The position numbers and the translations under genes are program-made. A stretch of 64,000 nt of DNA from an uncultured Ilumatobacter sp. Its GTDB lineage: Bacteria > Actinomycetota > Acidimicrobiia > Acidimicrobiales > Ilumatobacteraceae. Within the stretch, counting starts at the first letter, position 1, and every line of letters starts with the position of its first letter. The DNA lies in the NCBI GenBank assembly GCA_905182555.1, contig CAJJBX010000016.1, positions 62,001-126,000 of the forward strand, in the 5' to 3' direction. Positions 35,583 through 45,279 of the stretch are shown here, in pieces. The notes under the pieces are model-generated. The model had not been told where the DNA came from, ran no database searches, and worked only from the letters and a program-made list of their open reading frames with translations.

Positions 35583-36614
35583 TCAGCGTTCCCCGCCGAG
35601 CGACATCAACCCGCGCATTGCATCGATGTTCTCGAGCGCACGGCCGGAACCGATGACGACGCTGTACAGCGGCTCGTCAGCGACGCGGATCGGCATTCCA
35701 GTTTCGTGAGAGAGGCGCTCATCAAGCCCGCCGAGCAGGGCGCCGCCGCCCGTGAGCATGATGCCGTCTTGCATGATGTCGGCAGCGAGTTCCGGTGGTG
35801 TTTTATCGAGGGTGGTCTTGACTGCGTCAATGATGGCACTGATCGGCTCGGCAAGAGCCTCGCGGATATGTTCCGTGGTCACTTGCAGGGTTCGCGGAAG
35901 CCCCGAAATCAGATCGCGACCTCTAATGTCGGCGGTGATCTCTTGTTCCATGGGCCACGCAGAACCCATCTGGATTTTGATCTCCTCGGCGGTGCGTTCA
36001 CCGATCGCCAACGAGAACTCCTTCTTTATGTACTGCAACACGGCCTCGTCGAGTTCGTCGCCAGCAACGCGCACCGACTGAGCGGTGACAATGCCACCGA
36101 GCGAGATGACGGCGACCTCTGTTGTGCCACCGCCGATGTCGACAATCATGTTGCCGGACGGCTCGTGTACCGGCATACCAGCTCCAATTGCCGCCGCCAT
36201 TGGCTCTTCGATAATAAATACTTTTTCGCTGGTTGCGTATTCGGCGGCATCTTGCACGGCGCGCTGCTCCACACCGGTGATGCCGGACGGCACACAAATG
36301 ACCATGCGCGGCTTGCTCCACTTTGAGGCGTGCACCTTCTGGATGAAGTAGCGCAGCATCTTCTCGCACACCTCGAAGTCGGCAATGACGCCGTCTTTGA
36401 GGGGCCGAATGGCCTTAATATGATTCGGCGTGCGGCCAATCATGCGCTTGGCTTCGAGACCAACAGCGACGGGTCGACCGTCGTTGGCGTTAATCGCGAC
36501 GACCGACGGCTCGTCAAGCACAATCCCTTGGCCGCGCACATAAATCAGTGTGTTCGCCGTACCGAGGTCGATCGCAAGATCACGCCCCAGGCTGAGTGGA
36601 TTGTTACGGGCCAT
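35583..36614 (-). CDS. mreB: Rod-shape actin homologue MreB
   Basis: The 343-residue MreB has the actin-fold ATP site: [20 protein letters not shown] (phosphate 1), [18 protein letters not shown] (phosphate 2) and [20 protein letters not shown] (adenosine). It filaments under the membrane and steers the RodA-PBP2 elongasome. ATG 36614 ([12 protein letters not shown]) is chosen over the frame's earlier start at 36635. It heads the mreBCD-mrdA-rodA operon. Confidence 0.96.
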   Translation of the reverse strand: MARNNPLSLGRDLAIDLGTANTLIYVRGQGIVLDEPSVVAINANDGRPVAVGLEAKRMIGRTPNHIKAIRPLKDGVIADFEVCEKMLRYFIQKVHASKWSKPRMVICVPSGITGVEQRAVQDAAEYATSEKVFIIEEPMAAAIGAGMPVHEPSGNMIVDIGGGTTEVAVISLGGIVTAQSVRVAGDELDEAVLQYIKKEFSLAIGERTAEEIKIQMGSAWPMEQEITADIRGRDLISGLPRTLQVTTEHIREALAEPISAIIDAVKTTLDKTPPELAADIMQDGIMLTGGGALLGGLDERLSHETGMPIRVADEPLYSVVIGSGRALENIDAMRGLMSLGGER

Positions 36615-36727
36615 GATCTGGCCTTCCCTTCGCAAGCTGTAGTTCGAGTTCTGTCGGGCACCGGCGATCCCGCCAGCAAGGTGGGCACGCCGGATTCCTC
36701 ACCCAGAGAGTATCAGGGCGATGAATG

Positions 36728-37138
36728 TTACAGATTCGGGAAGAAGATAGCGATTTCGCGCTGAGCCGACTCGAGCGAGTCGCTGCCGTGAACGAGATTC
36801 TCGGTGAAGAGGATTCCCAGGTCTCCACGGATGGTGCCGGGTGCGGCGCCGCGCGGGTTGGTGGCACCCACCATGGTGCGGACGACTTCCCACGTGTCTT
36901 CCGGGCCTTCGATGACCATTGCGACGGCCGGGCCGCGGCTCATGAACTCGACGAGCTCGCCGTAGAAGCCCTTGCCAACGTGCTCTTCGTAGTGACGCGC
37001 AAGCGTGTCTGCGTCGAGCTGACGGAGCTCCATCGCAACGATGTCGAGGTTCTTGGCTTCGAAGCGGGAGATGACCTGACCCATGAGCTTGCGCTCCACG
37101 GTGTCGGGCTTGAGGAGAACGAGTGTGCGATCAGACAT
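36728..37138 (-). CDS. ndk: Nucleoside diphosphate kinase
   Basis: Ndk equilibrates nucleoside triphosphates through a phosphohistidine. The 136-residue protein has RTLVLLKPDTVERKLMGQVI, MVGATNPRGAAPGTIRGDLG and NLVHGSDSLESAQREIAIFF, where the histidine of VHGSDS is catalytic. The frame is open upstream through the folC gene, but MSDRTLVLLKPD at 37138 is the family start. folC-ndk order is conserved in actinobacteria. Confidence 0.96.
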   Translation of the reverse strand: MSDRTLVLLKPDTVERKLMGQVISRFEAKNLDIVAMELRQLDADTLARHYEEHVGKGFYGELVEFMSRGPAVAMVIEGPEDTWEVVRTMVGATNPRGAAPGTIRGDLGILFTENLVHGSDSLESAQREIAIFFPNL

Positions 37139-37217
37139 GGCCCGCGACGCTATCGCTGCTGTCTGCATCGCGCGCTCGGGCGCTGGCCTACCTGCCGGCG
37201 AATCTGGACTGGGTGAG

Positions 37218-38519
37218 TCAGTTGGAGTGGCGCTGCACGACGGGGCGCGCCTCGCCAGCTGTGTAAAGACTGCCGCAGACGAGGACAGCATCGTCGCCGT
37301 CGGCGTACTCGAGCGCACGACGGCACGCCTCTGCAACCGAGTCGTAGGCGGAAACATTTTCGCAGCCAAGTTGTTTAGCGGCAGCAACGACCTGCGCCGC
37401 CGGCACACCCCGCGGCGACGGCGCCGTGCAGGCAAAAACAGCATCGAACTCATCGGCGCGGAGCGCGGCGAGCATTTCGCCTGGCTCGCGCAGCGTGCCG
37501 AACACGAGGAGGCGTCGGCCTTCCGGGTGGAAATCATCGAAGAAGACCTGGGCGCAGGTGTCAGCACCGACCGGGTTGTGGGCACCGTCGATGATCGTGA
37601 GCGGCTGACGGCCGAGCACTTCGAACCGGCCGGGCATCGACACTTCGGACATTCCTTCGTTGACGATGTCGCCCGCAGGAGGATTGGCGAAGAACACCTC
37701 GACGGCCGTGAGCGCAACAGCAGCGTTGACACCCTGGTACGCGCCATGCAGCGGGACAAACACATCGGGGTACAGCGTTGTTGGCGTGCGCAGATCGAGC
37801 ACGCGGCCCCCAACAGCCAGAGCATTACTGTCGACGTCGAAATCTTCTCCACGAACGATGGTCGTGGCAGCACCGGCGTTCTGGAAGATCTCGACAATAT
37901 CCGGCCGGGTCTCGCCGATCACTGCCGCGCAGCCAGGCTTGATGATGCCGGCCTTCTCGTTGGCAATGTGTGCAAGCGTTGGCCCAGCAAACTCCATGTG
38001 GTCCATGCCAATGTTCGTCACGACGGCTACAACCGGGTTCACGACGTTGGTGGCGTCCCACCTGCCAAGAATCCCGACCTCAATCACCATCACATCAACG
38101 GCAAGGTCGGCGAACCAACGAAAAGCCGCAGCGGTCATGATTTCGAAGTAGCTCGGCCTCATCCCGACGACCGCTTCGAGGTCGGCGATCGCAGCGATTT
38201 GCTCAGCGAACTCCTCGTCACTGATCGACTCACCGTTGCGACGCATTCGTTCGTTGACTCGCTCGAGATGCGGACTCGTGTAGGTACCAACGCTGAGGCC
38301 GGCAGCGGCGAGCATCCGCGAAATCATTTGAACGGTTGAGCCCTTGCCGTTCGTGCCAGTGACGTGGATGACCGGCGCACAGTGTTGCGGGTCGCCCATG
38401 ACCGAACAGAACGCCTCGATCACGTCGGTGGACGGCGAATCGATCCGACCAGTCTTTTGATACGAGGCATGGTCGTCGAGGTATGCAAGCGCAATCTCGT
38501 AGGTGAAGTCAGCATTCAT
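37218..38519 (-). CDS. folC: Folylpolyglutamate/dihydrofolate synthase
   Basis: FolC adds glutamate to folates and, in bifunctional forms, makes dihydrofolate. The 433-residue Mur-ligase-fold protein has P-loop VTGTNGKGSTVQMISRMLAA, TSPHLERVNERMRRNGESIS, VIEVGILGRWDATNVVNPVV, GMDHMEFAGPTLAHIANEKA and the C-terminal IDGAHNPVGAD. It lies between clpX and ndk; valS, often next to folC, is not here. Confidence 0.94.
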   Translation of the reverse strand: MNADFTYEIALAYLDDHASYQKTGRIDSPSTDVIEAFCSVMGDPQHCAPVIHVTGTNGKGSTVQMISRMLAAAGLSVGTYTSPHLERVNERMRRNGESISDEEFAEQIAAIADLEAVVGMRPSYFEIMTAAAFRWFADLAVDVMVIEVGILGRWDATNVVNPVVAVVTNIGMDHMEFAGPTLAHIANEKAGIIKPGCAAVIGETRPDIVEIFQNAGAATTIVRGEDFDVDSNALAVGGRVLDLRTPTTLYPDVFVPLHGAYQGVNAAVALTAVEVFFANPPAGDIVNEGMSEVSMPGRFEVLGRQPLTIIDGAHNPVGADTCAQVFFDDFHPEGRRLLVFGTLREPGEMLAALRADEFDAVFACTAPSPRGVPAAQVVAAAKQLGCENVSAYDSVAEACRRALEYADGDDAVLVCGSLYTAGEARPVVQRHSN

Positions 38520-38624
38520 AGGGAAAGGGGCCTCAAGGCAATCAATCTAGGCTCGTTCTGAGACAGTGACGCGCAACAAAGTCGGGCTTGGAACGCTCGG
38601 GCAGAGCCCTCAAGCTCTCGCTCT

Positions 38625-39902
38625 CTAGCTCGCTGCTTTGCGTTGACGTGGCGCCTTCTTGGGTACCAGCGTCGGGTTGACCTTGTCGATGACCACAGCG
38701 CGATCGATGACGACCGTGCTGACGTCATCACGACCCGGCAGCTCATACATCGTATCGAGCAGGACTTCTTCCATGATTGCTCGAAGGCCACGGGCTCCAG
38801 TCGCTCGGAGCAAGGCTTGGTCGGCGATTGCATCGAGGCCATCTTCGGTGAACTCAAGCTCGACGTCTTCGAAACTGAACACCTTTGAGTACTGCTTGAC
38901 CAGGCTGTTCTTCGGCTCGGTGAGAATCGACACGAGGGCTGCTTTGTCAAGGCTGCGGACAGCGCCGACCATCGGGAGGCGGCCGATGAACTCGGGAATC
39001 ATGCCGAATTTCACGAGGTCTTCCGGCAGGACCTGGGCGAACAGTTCGCCTGGATCTTGGTCTTGCGACGACTGGACGGTGGCGTTGAAGCCGATGCCCT
39101 TGTGTCCAATCCGCTGCTCGATGATCTTTTCCAGCCCGGAGAATGCGCCACCGAGAATAAACAACACGTTGGTGGTATCGATCTGGATGAATTCCTGGTG
39201 CGGATGCTTGCGGCCGCCCTGTGGCGGTACCGATGCCTGCGTGCCTTCGAGGATCTTCAGCAGCGCTTGCTGCACACCTTCACCGGACACGTCGCGGGTG
39301 ATTGATGGGTTCTCGCTCTTGCGCGCAACCTTGTCGATTTCATCGATGTAGACGATCCCGGTCTCGGCGCGCTTCACGTCGAAGTCAGCAGCCTGGATCA
39401 GCTTGAGTAAAATGTTTTCAACGTCTTCGCCAACGTATCCCGCTTCGGTCAACGCTGTGGCGTCGGCAACTGCGAACGGGACGTTGAGCTGACGGGCCAG
39501 CGTCTGAGCCAAGTGGGTCTTGCCACAACCGGTTGGGCCGAGCAGCAGAATGTTGGATTTGGCCAGTTCGACCTCGTCACGCCGGCCAACCGTTGTGGCC
39601 TGACTCTGATACTGGATTCGTCGGTAGTGGTTGTACACCGACACGGCGAGGATCTTCTTAGCTTCGACCTGACCGACGACGTAATCATCAAGGAACGCGC
39701 GAACCTCGCGCGGGTTCGGCAGGTTGTCAAAGCTGAGCTCGGCGGTTTCGGTGAGCTCTTCTTCGATGATCTCGTTACAGAGATCTATGCACTCGTCACA
39801 GATGTAGACACCTGGACCCGCAATGAGCTTTTTAACCTGCTTCTGCGACTTACCGCAGAACGAGCATTTCAACAGTTCGCTGGTCTCACCGAATTTCGCC
39901 AC
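38625..39902 (-). CDS. clpX: ATP-dependent unfoldase ClpX
   Basis: ClpX unfolds substrates and feeds them to ClpP. The 425-residue protein has an N-terminal zinc finger ([20 protein letters not shown], then [11 protein letters not shown]), Walker [21 protein letters not shown], Walker [14 protein letters not shown], the GYVGEDVEN pore loop region, the IGF-type loop ([14 protein letters not shown]) and sensor 2 [20 protein letters not shown]. clpP lies upstream on the same strand after a 111-base gap. Confidence 0.97.
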   Translation of the reverse strand: MAKFGETSELLKCSFCGKSQKQVKKLIAGPGVYICDECIDLCNEIIEEELTETAELSFDNLPNPREVRAFLDDYVVGQVEAKKILAVSVYNHYRRIQYQSQATTVGRRDEVELAKSNILLLGPTGCGKTHLAQTLARQLNVPFAVADATALTEAGYVGEDVENILLKLIQAADFDVKRAETGIVYIDEIDKVARKSENPSITRDVSGEGVQQALLKILEGTQASVPPQGGRKHPHQEFIQIDTTNVLFILGGAFSGLEKIIEQRIGHKGIGFNATVQSSQDQDPGELFAQVLPEDLVKFGMIPEFIGRLPMVGAVRSLDKAALVSILTEPKNSLVKQYSKVFSFEDVELEFTEDGLDAIADQALLRATGARGLRAIMEEVLLDTMYELPGRDDVSTVVIDRAVVIDKVNPTLVPKKAPRQRKAAS

Positions 39903-40013
39903 TGTTGCTACCCCTCAAGGACTTGTCGTTTGCATTGATCCCGACCGAACCCGGGGCGAGACATTGTCGCTCACCCACGCCCACCGGTCGCGGACCCCAC
40001 ACCTATTGAGGTG

Positions 40014-40664
40014 TCAGCGAATCGGGCCTTCCCGGTTGACGCTCTCCCGGGACGAGATCACCGTATCGATGATGCCATACTCCAGCGCTTCATTCGCTTC
40101 CATCACGAAATCACGGTCGGTATCAGCATGGATGCGTTCGATTGGCTGGCCCGTGTGCTTGGCCAGGATGCCGTCGAGAATCTCGCGCATGCGCAGAATT
40201 TCCTTTGCAGCGAGCTCGAGATCGGTGACCTGGCCGTAGCCAACCTGGCCAGATGGCTGGTGCAGCAGCACTCGTGAGTGCGGGAGGGCAAGACGCTTGC
40301 CCTTGGTGCCAGCAGCGAGCAGCACGGCGGCTGCAGATGCAGCCTGGCCGAGGCAGATCGTGGCAATGTCGTTCTTGATGAACTGCATCGTGTCGTAGAT
40401 CGCAAACAGCGCCGTAATGTAGCCGCCGGGGCTGTTGATGTAAATGCTGATGTCCTTGTCGGGATTCTCCGACTCGAGGTGAATGAGCTGTGCACAGATC
40501 AGGCTGGCGATCTGGTCGTCGATCGGCGTCTGCAGGAAGATGATGTTGTCCTTAAGCATCCGGCTGTAGAGGTCCGATGCGCGTTCGCCGCGGCTGGTCT
40601 GCTCGATGACGTTCGGAACTAGGTAGCTCTGCGCGTCGTATGCGGCGCGGGGATCAAAGTTCAT
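40014..40664 (-). CDS. clpP: ATP-dependent Clp protease proteolytic subunit
   Basis: The 216-residue ClpP has the serine-protease triad: Ser110 in [16 protein letters not shown], His135 in [11 protein letters not shown] and Asp181 in [13 protein letters not shown]. The glycine-rich [20 protein letters not shown] is the oxyanion side. Actinobacteria often have two clpP genes; only one is in this window. Its start overlaps the tig stop by four bases. Confidence 0.96.
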   Translation of the reverse strand: MNFDPRAAYDAQSYLVPNVIEQTSRGERASDLYSRMLKDNIIFLQTPIDDQIASLICAQLIHLESENPDKDISIYINSPGGYITALFAIYDTMQFIKNDIATICLGQAASAAAVLLAAGTKGKRLALPHSRVLLHQPSGQVGYGQVTDLELAAKEILRMREILDGILAKHTGQPIERIHADTDRDFVMEANEALEYGIIDTVISSRESVNREGPIR

Positions 40665-42094
40665 GACTCGCCTGCTTCCTCGGACGTTGCGTCCGTATCG
40701 TCGTTCTGGTCGTCGTTCTGGTCGTCGGTGTCAGCTGCATCACCGGAGTGATCGTGGACATGATTGCCGTCTTCGTCGCGATTATGGCCGAGAACGAGGT
40801 CTTGGTCCATTGCAGTGCCATCTTCGTCAACGAAGTTGACGTTATGGACGAGCCAGTCGAGCGCCTTGTTCTTTTTGATCTGCGCGAGCAGCTCCGGAAC
40901 GGCATCATTTTGCTCGTAGGCACGACGGATTTCCTTTGCCTTCTGGCCGTACTGCATTGCCATCCGAGCGTATTCGCCCTCGAGTTCGTGGTCTTCGACT
41001 TCGAACGCTTCGGCAACCGCAACCGCACGCAGCGCAAGGTCTGATTTGACAGCATCTTCGGACTGGCCACGCATCGACTCGATGAACTGCTCGGGCTCTT
41101 GGCCTGTGGCCTGCATCCACTGAGCAAAGTCGATGCCCTGGGCCTGGAATTGTTGCATCGTGTTTTGCACACGCTGATTGAGGTCGGAATCGACCATCGA
41201 CTCGGGTGCTTCGATCTCGGTCAGTCCAGTGAGGGCGGTCGTGATCTTGCTGACCAGGCCCTGACGCATCTGGTTGAGCTTGACTTCCTGCATCGACTCC
41301 TTGAGCGAAGCTGTCCACTCGTCGATCGTGTCGAACTCGCCCGTGTTGTCAGAGACCCACTCGTCGGTGAGCTCCGGCATTTCCATCTTCTGGACCGAGG
41401 CGACCTTGACGGTGAAGTCGGCTTCCTCTTCGGTGCCCTTCGGCGATGAAGTGAAGGCCAGCTCGCCACCGGCTGAGGCGCCGGTGAGTTGCTCATCAAA
41501 ATCGTCGGTCACCCAGCCCTGGCCGAGTTCGTAGTTCCAATCTTCGGTGTTGAGACCAACGACCTCTTCGCCATCGCGGGTCGCAGCAAGATCGAGAGTG
41601 ACAAAGTCGCCGATTTCGGCAGGGCGATCAGCGTCGACGAGCGAGCCGCTCTTGCGGAGCTCAACCTGACGAGCGTCGTCGAGATCGGCTTCGGTGACGT
41701 CGAGCACCGGAAGTTCGATCGTGAGCGAGTCGTACCCGGGCACTTCGACGAGCGGACGGATCGTGCACGTGGCTTCGAACTCGACCGGACCGGACTCTTG
41801 CCCGTCGGTAATTTCGACTTCTGGCGTGGCGATGAGGTCGACGTCGTTCTCGCGCACAGCCTGGGCGAGGTACTCGGGCACCCCGTCACGAAGCGCCTGC
41901 TCACGGGCCGGACCGATGCCGACTTGAGCTTCGAGCACCTTCCGCGGAGCTTTGCCCGGACGGAAACCAGGGAGGCGGACCTCTTTAGCGATCAGCTTAA
42001 ACGCCTTGTCGATCTGGGCGTCGAACTCAGCTTCTTCGACTTCGACGTACAGCTTGATTTGGTTGCCCTCGAGGGCTTCTACAGAACTCTTCAC
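40661..42094 (-). CDS. tig: Trigger factor
   Basis: Trigger factor binds the ribosome exit at uL23 and has prolyl isomerase activity. The protein begins at GTG 42094 ([20 protein letters not shown]). It carries the ribosome-binding [17 protein letters not shown], an FKBP-like domain ([20 protein letters not shown]) and a helical chaperone domain. An acidic aspartate/asparagine-rich tail ([20 protein letters not shown]) ends the 477-residue product. The tig-clpP-clpX order is conserved. Confidence 0.96.
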   Translation of the reverse strand: MKSSVEALEGNQIKLYVEVEEAEFDAQIDKAFKLIAKEVRLPGFRPGKAPRKVLEAQVGIGPAREQALRDGVPEYLAQAVRENDVDLIATPEVEITDGQESGPVEFEATCTIRPLVEVPGYDSLTIELPVLDVTEADLDDARQVELRKSGSLVDADRPAEIGDFVTLDLAATRDGEEVVGLNTEDWNYELGQGWVTDDFDEQLTGASAGGELAFTSSPKGTEEEADFTVKVASVQKMEMPELTDEWVSDNTGEFDTIDEWTASLKESMQEVKLNQMRQGLVSKITTALTGLTEIEAPESMVDSDLNQRVQNTMQQFQAQGIDFAQWMQATGQEPEQFIESMRGQSEDAVKSDLALRAVAVAEAFEVEDHELEGEYARMAMQYGQKAKEIRRAYEQNDAVPELLAQIKKNKALDWLVHNVNFVDEDGTAMDQDLVLGHNRDEDGNHVHDHSGDAADTDDQNDDQNDDTDATSEEAGES

Positions 42095-42184
42095 AGACGT
42101 CCGAGTGTACCGGTGACGATCATTGGTTCGACCCGGGGCGAGACCGCCGGCGATCGATGTCACCAACGGAGCGTTGGCGCAGGA

Positions 42185-42454
42185 TCAGGTGTCTTTGGCG
42201 GCGAGCTTGGCGAGCCGTTTAGCCGTGCGGCCAATCGGCTCGATGTTGCGGTGATCGAGATCGCCGACTTCGGCGCCGTTCTCGAACAGCACGCGATAGC
42301 GCTGCCAATTGAACCCGTTGGCAAGAATGACCTTGCCCTCGGTACCAATGGGAACGCCGTGAACTTCGGTGGTCGTGCGGACCTTGTCGTTCATCTTGAG
42401 AAAAATCTGGCCGTCATGCGGCGAGGCGAGCTTATGCGGCTTCCAGAACTCCAT
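42185..42454 (-). CDS. Small conserved protein of unknown function
   Basis: The 89-residue product (MEFWKPHKLASPHDGQIFLK, then VPIGTEGKVILANGFNWQRY and RVLFENGAEVGDLDHRNIEP) is soluble and has a beta-rich, SH3-like pattern: KVRTTTEVHGVPIGTEGKV resembles small KOW-type barrels. It ends lysine/arginine-rich. It precedes tig on the same strand by 90 bases. No family named. Confidence 0.6.
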   Translation of the reverse strand: MEFWKPHKLASPHDGQIFLKMNDKVRTTTEVHGVPIGTEGKVILANGFNWQRYRVLFENGAEVGDLDHRNIEPIGRTAKRLAKLAAKDT

Positions 42455-42687
42455 CTCTTCCTATTCTGCCGCATGACGACCCATTTGACGCAAGTTTTCA
42501 GCTCGCAAGTTCGCTAAGACGAGCTTCGTCTTGCCGTCAAGGTCGCTCAGCTCGGCGGCCACAGGTGATCGAGCCAGCCCGTTCGAGCACCTTGATGTGT
42601 TTCGGTAATCCACGACATCGTCACTTTCCTACTTGGATATTTACCAAGTAGGAAAGTGCATGCTCTCGCTTCCGCTCTCAACGGCGT
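42455..42687. other. Intergenic region with a long inverted repeat
   Basis: This 233-base gap between the flavin reductase stop and the small gene at 42454 has no plausible coding frame and no tRNA. Its one notable element is the inverted repeat at 42622-42658. Promoters for the small gene and tig could lie here. Confidence 0.5.
42622..42658. repeat. Perfect 15-bp inverted repeat, possible operator or hairpin
   Basis: CACTTTCCTACTTGG (42622-42636) and CCAAGTAGGAAAGTG (42644-42658) pair perfectly with loop ATATTTA. The element is markedly AT-rich against its surroundings. It lies 30 bases past the flavin reductase stop and about 170 bases before the small gene. No T run follows on the minus strand, so a protein-binding site is as likely as a terminator. 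Confidence 0.8.
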
Positions 42688-43293
42688 TCAGTCGGGCCGG
42701 GCGATTTCGAACAGGTCGGTGGAGTTGCTATATGCGTTGCCCACGTGACGGCCGATGGCTTTCAGGTCGAGCTGGTTGATCCGCGTCCCGTCGAGCAATT
42801 CTGCGTCGATGTGGAACTCGACGGCCTCACCGATCACCAGGGAACTGCCATGGTCGGGGTGGCCAATGTCGATGATCTGCGTGACGACACACTCGATGTT
42901 GGCTCGGCACTCACCCACCATCGGCGGCCGAATCGACACCGACGGCGCTGCCGTCAAGCCAGCCTCGGCGAACTCGTCGACGTCGGCGGCGTGGCTTGCC
43001 GCTGTGGCGTTCATTGCCTCGACGACCTCGGTAGTGACAATGTTGATCGTGAACTCTCCGACCTCACGTACGTTGGCGAGCGTGTCCTTGCGGCCGCCTC
43101 GGCCTGGCGAGAAGACGAACGTCGGCGGCATGCCAGAGACGCAATTGAAGAACGAATAGGGCGCGAGGTTCGCGACGCCGTCCGCCGAGATCGAACCGAT
43201 CCAACCGATCGGCCGCGGAACGACGAGGCCGGTCGCCAACTTATACGGATCGGCGCCGGTGAGGTCGGCGACGGTGAAGCGAGACTTTTCCAT
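42688..43293 (-). CDS. Flavin reductase-like FMN-binding protein
   Basis: The 201-residue product has the flavin reductase split-barrel: YKLATGLVVPRPIGWIGSIS, GVANLAPYSFFNCVSGMPPT and FVFSPGRGGRKDTLANV, with EFTINIVTTEVVEAMNATAA further on. Such proteins bind FMN and reduce it for a partner oxygenase or act as oxidoreductases. ATG 43293 (MEKSRFTVADLTG) is preferred to 43335. It lies downstream of an acyl-CoA ligase and DinB remnant on the same strand; partner unknown. Confidence 0.88.
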   Translation of the reverse strand: MEKSRFTVADLTGADPYKLATGLVVPRPIGWIGSISADGVANLAPYSFFNCVSGMPPTFVFSPGRGGRKDTLANVREVGEFTINIVTTEVVEAMNATAASHAADVDEFAEAGLTAAPSVSIRPPMVGECRANIECVVTQIIDIGHPDHGSSLVIGEAVEFHIDAELLDGTRINQLDLKAIGRHVGNAYSNSTDLFEIARPD

Positions 43294-43335
43294 GCTGGGC
43301 AGTGTGGCAAGCCCAGGCGCAACCCGCGCTGTCAA

Positions 43336-43634
43336 CTAGCTAGCCAACTGGGCGCGTCGCATCGTCTTTGTCATCGCGCGGAGATGGGCTGACTTCAGGT
43401 TCGCCAAGATCTGCTGGAGCTGGTCCTCATCATGGAACGACACGAGACCGACCGCGTTGAAGTCACGGTCGCCCATCGATATGGCCGGGTCGAACGGCGC
43501 GATCTCGCGTGCGCCCACGACGATCCCGCGATCCGGTCGCGAAATGCCGGGCCGACGCCGGCGATGAGGTGACCAATCGCTTCGCACACGCTCCACTCCC
43601 CCGGTTCTGGCCGAGTGGCGAGCGTCGAGCGCTG
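43336..43634 (-). pseudogene. Truncated, frameshifted DinB-like domain remnant
   Basis: Directly after the acyl-CoA ligase stop, and in the same frame, the sequence reads LATRPEPGEWSVCEAIGHLI and AGVGPAFRDRIAG, a DinB_2-type segment (PGEWSVxEVxxHL). The frame then shifts near 43530 to EIAPFDPAISMGDRDFNAVG and ILANLKSAHLRAMTKTMRRA. The first helix of the domain is missing. A GTG at 43638 could start the second frame only. DinB-like proteins are metal-binding four-helix bundles; this one looks decayed. Confidence 0.55.
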
Positions 43635-45197
43635 TCACCTGGTCCGTAGCTCCTTGCGAAGAATCTTGCCGGCCGCACTTTTGGGGATTGCCTCAATCAC
43701 TTCGAGGACCTTGATTTGCTTGTAGCTGACCAAGTGCTCAGCCACGAGCGCCTGGATCTCTTCCAGCGTCACTGTTTCGCCTTCGACCGCCGTCACGAAA
43801 GCCTTGGGGACTTCGCCTGCTTCGTCATCGGCGATGCCAATGACAGCCACGTCGGCCACCTTTGGATGGGTGATGATCAACGCTTCAAGCTCGGCCGGCG
43901 CGACCTGGAAGCCTTTGAACTTGATGAGCTCCTTCAGGCGATCCACAATCGTCATGTGCCCAAACTCGTCGATGATCGCGACGTCGCCGGTATGCAACCA
44001 ACCGTCAGCATCAACGGTCGCAGCAGTGGCTTCGGGGTTGTTGAGGTAGCCCTTCATCACCTGCGGACCACGGACCCAGAGCTCGCCACGGTCGCCAACA
44101 CCCTGGTCCTCGCCACCGACGGGGTCGACGATGCGGCTCTCGGTGTTGGATGCGGTAATGCCGCTCGTTCCAGGCCGGTAATCGCCTTCGACGGTGCAGT
44201 GACTGACCGGGCTGAGTTCGGTCATGCCGAAGCCTTGAACAACTTCGCAACCAAGACGGACGCCGGCTTCAGCGGCCAGTTCGGCGCCGAGCGGTGCCGC
44301 ACCCGAGAAAATCTGACGGACCGACGACATGTCGTATTGGTCCACGATCGGATGCTTGGCGAGGCCGAGGATGATTGGCGGCACGGCGAAGAAGCGGGTG
44401 ATCTTGAGGTCCTGGACTGCCTGTAGTGCTTCCACCATGTCGAAGCGAGGCATCGAGATGGTGGTGACGCCGTTGGCGATCAGACCGTTCATCAGGACCT
44501 GCATGCCGTAGATGTGGAAGAACGGCAAGGCCGCCAGGGCGACTTCATCGTCTTTGTAGAGGATGGCGTGCTTGACCTGTTCGATGTTCGCCACGAGGTT
44601 CCGATGGGTAAGCATCACGCCCTTCGGCATGCCGGTGGTGCCTCCGGTGTACAGAAGAACAACGGTGTGATCGGCGACATCGACGGAGACCTGTTCGATT
44701 GGATCGCCGAACACGTCGACCAATGAAGTTGCGCCTTCAACGGCGGCATCGCCGAAAGAGTCCATCAAGATGATCTCGTTGACGTCAGTGCCTTCGATTG
44801 CTGCCCTGGCAACCTCAAGGAACATCGGGACAACGAACAACATGCTTGCGCCGGCGTCTTGCAGTTGGTGGCGGACCTCTTCGGCACCGTAGGTCGGGTT
44901 GATCGTGGTCACGGCCGCGCCGGCAACAGCCACGCCGTGGAAAATGACGGCGTACTCGGGAACGTTTGGAGCCATCAGCCCGACAACCGTGCCTGGAGCG
45001 ACGCCGCGGGCGGCAAGTCCGCCAGCGAGCGAGTGAATCGCCGTGCTCAGCTCGGCAAACGTGTACGAACTTGTACCGGCGGCATCGCGGATAGCGACGC
45101 GGTCAGGCATGTCACCGACCGTGCGGAGTACGTGCGCGGTGATCGTAACGTCGGGGATTTCGACGTCCGGCAGTGGGCTGGTATGGATGATGGTCAC
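43635..45197 (-). CDS. Acyl-CoA ligase (AMP-binding, 4-coumarate-CoA ligase-like)
   Basis: The 520-residue ANL-superfamily enzyme activates a carboxylate with ATP and transfers it to CoA. Motifs: VVLLYTGGTTGMPKGVMLTH (P-loop), GFGMTELSPVSHC, GELWVRGPQVMKGYLNNPEA, GWLHTGDVAIIDEFGHM and DRLKELIKFKGFQVAPAELE, with the C-terminal catalytic lysine in PKSAAGKILRKELR. The pattern is nearest to 4-coumarate- and medium-chain acyl-CoA ligases; substrate unknown. It lies 82 bases downstream of the UGSC operon, on the same strand. Confidence 0.92.
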   Translation of the reverse strand: MTIIHTSPLPDVEIPDVTITAHVLRTVGDMPDRVAIRDAAGTSSYTFAELSTAIHSLAGGLAARGVAPGTVVGLMAPNVPEYAVIFHGVAVAGAAVTTINPTYGAEEVRHQLQDAGASMLFVVPMFLEVARAAIEGTDVNEIILMDSFGDAAVEGATSLVDVFGDPIEQVSVDVADHTVVLLYTGGTTGMPKGVMLTHRNLVANIEQVKHAILYKDDEVALAALPFFHIYGMQVLMNGLIANGVTTISMPRFDMVEALQAVQDLKITRFFAVPPIILGLAKHPIVDQYDMSSVRQIFSGAAPLGAELAAEAGVRLGCEVVQGFGMTELSPVSHCTVEGDYRPGTSGITASNTESRIVDPVGGEDQGVGDRGELWVRGPQVMKGYLNNPEATAATVDADGWLHTGDVAIIDEFGHMTIVDRLKELIKFKGFQVAPAELEALIITHPKVADVAVIGIADDEAGEVPKAFVTAVEGETVTLEEIQALVAEHLVSYKQIKVLEVIEAIPKSAAGKILRKELRTR

Positions 45198-45279
45198 AGC
45201 GAGAAACTAGCCAGATGCACCCATCTTCACCAGATTCACCAACGCAATCGCTGCGGAGTGAGATCCAACAGGATTGGGT

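Noticed and set aside
42500-42620. Possible tRNA near 42530-42600
   Set aside because: The GCTCAGCTCGGC stretch resembles a D-arm, but no acceptor stem or anticodon arm can be built.
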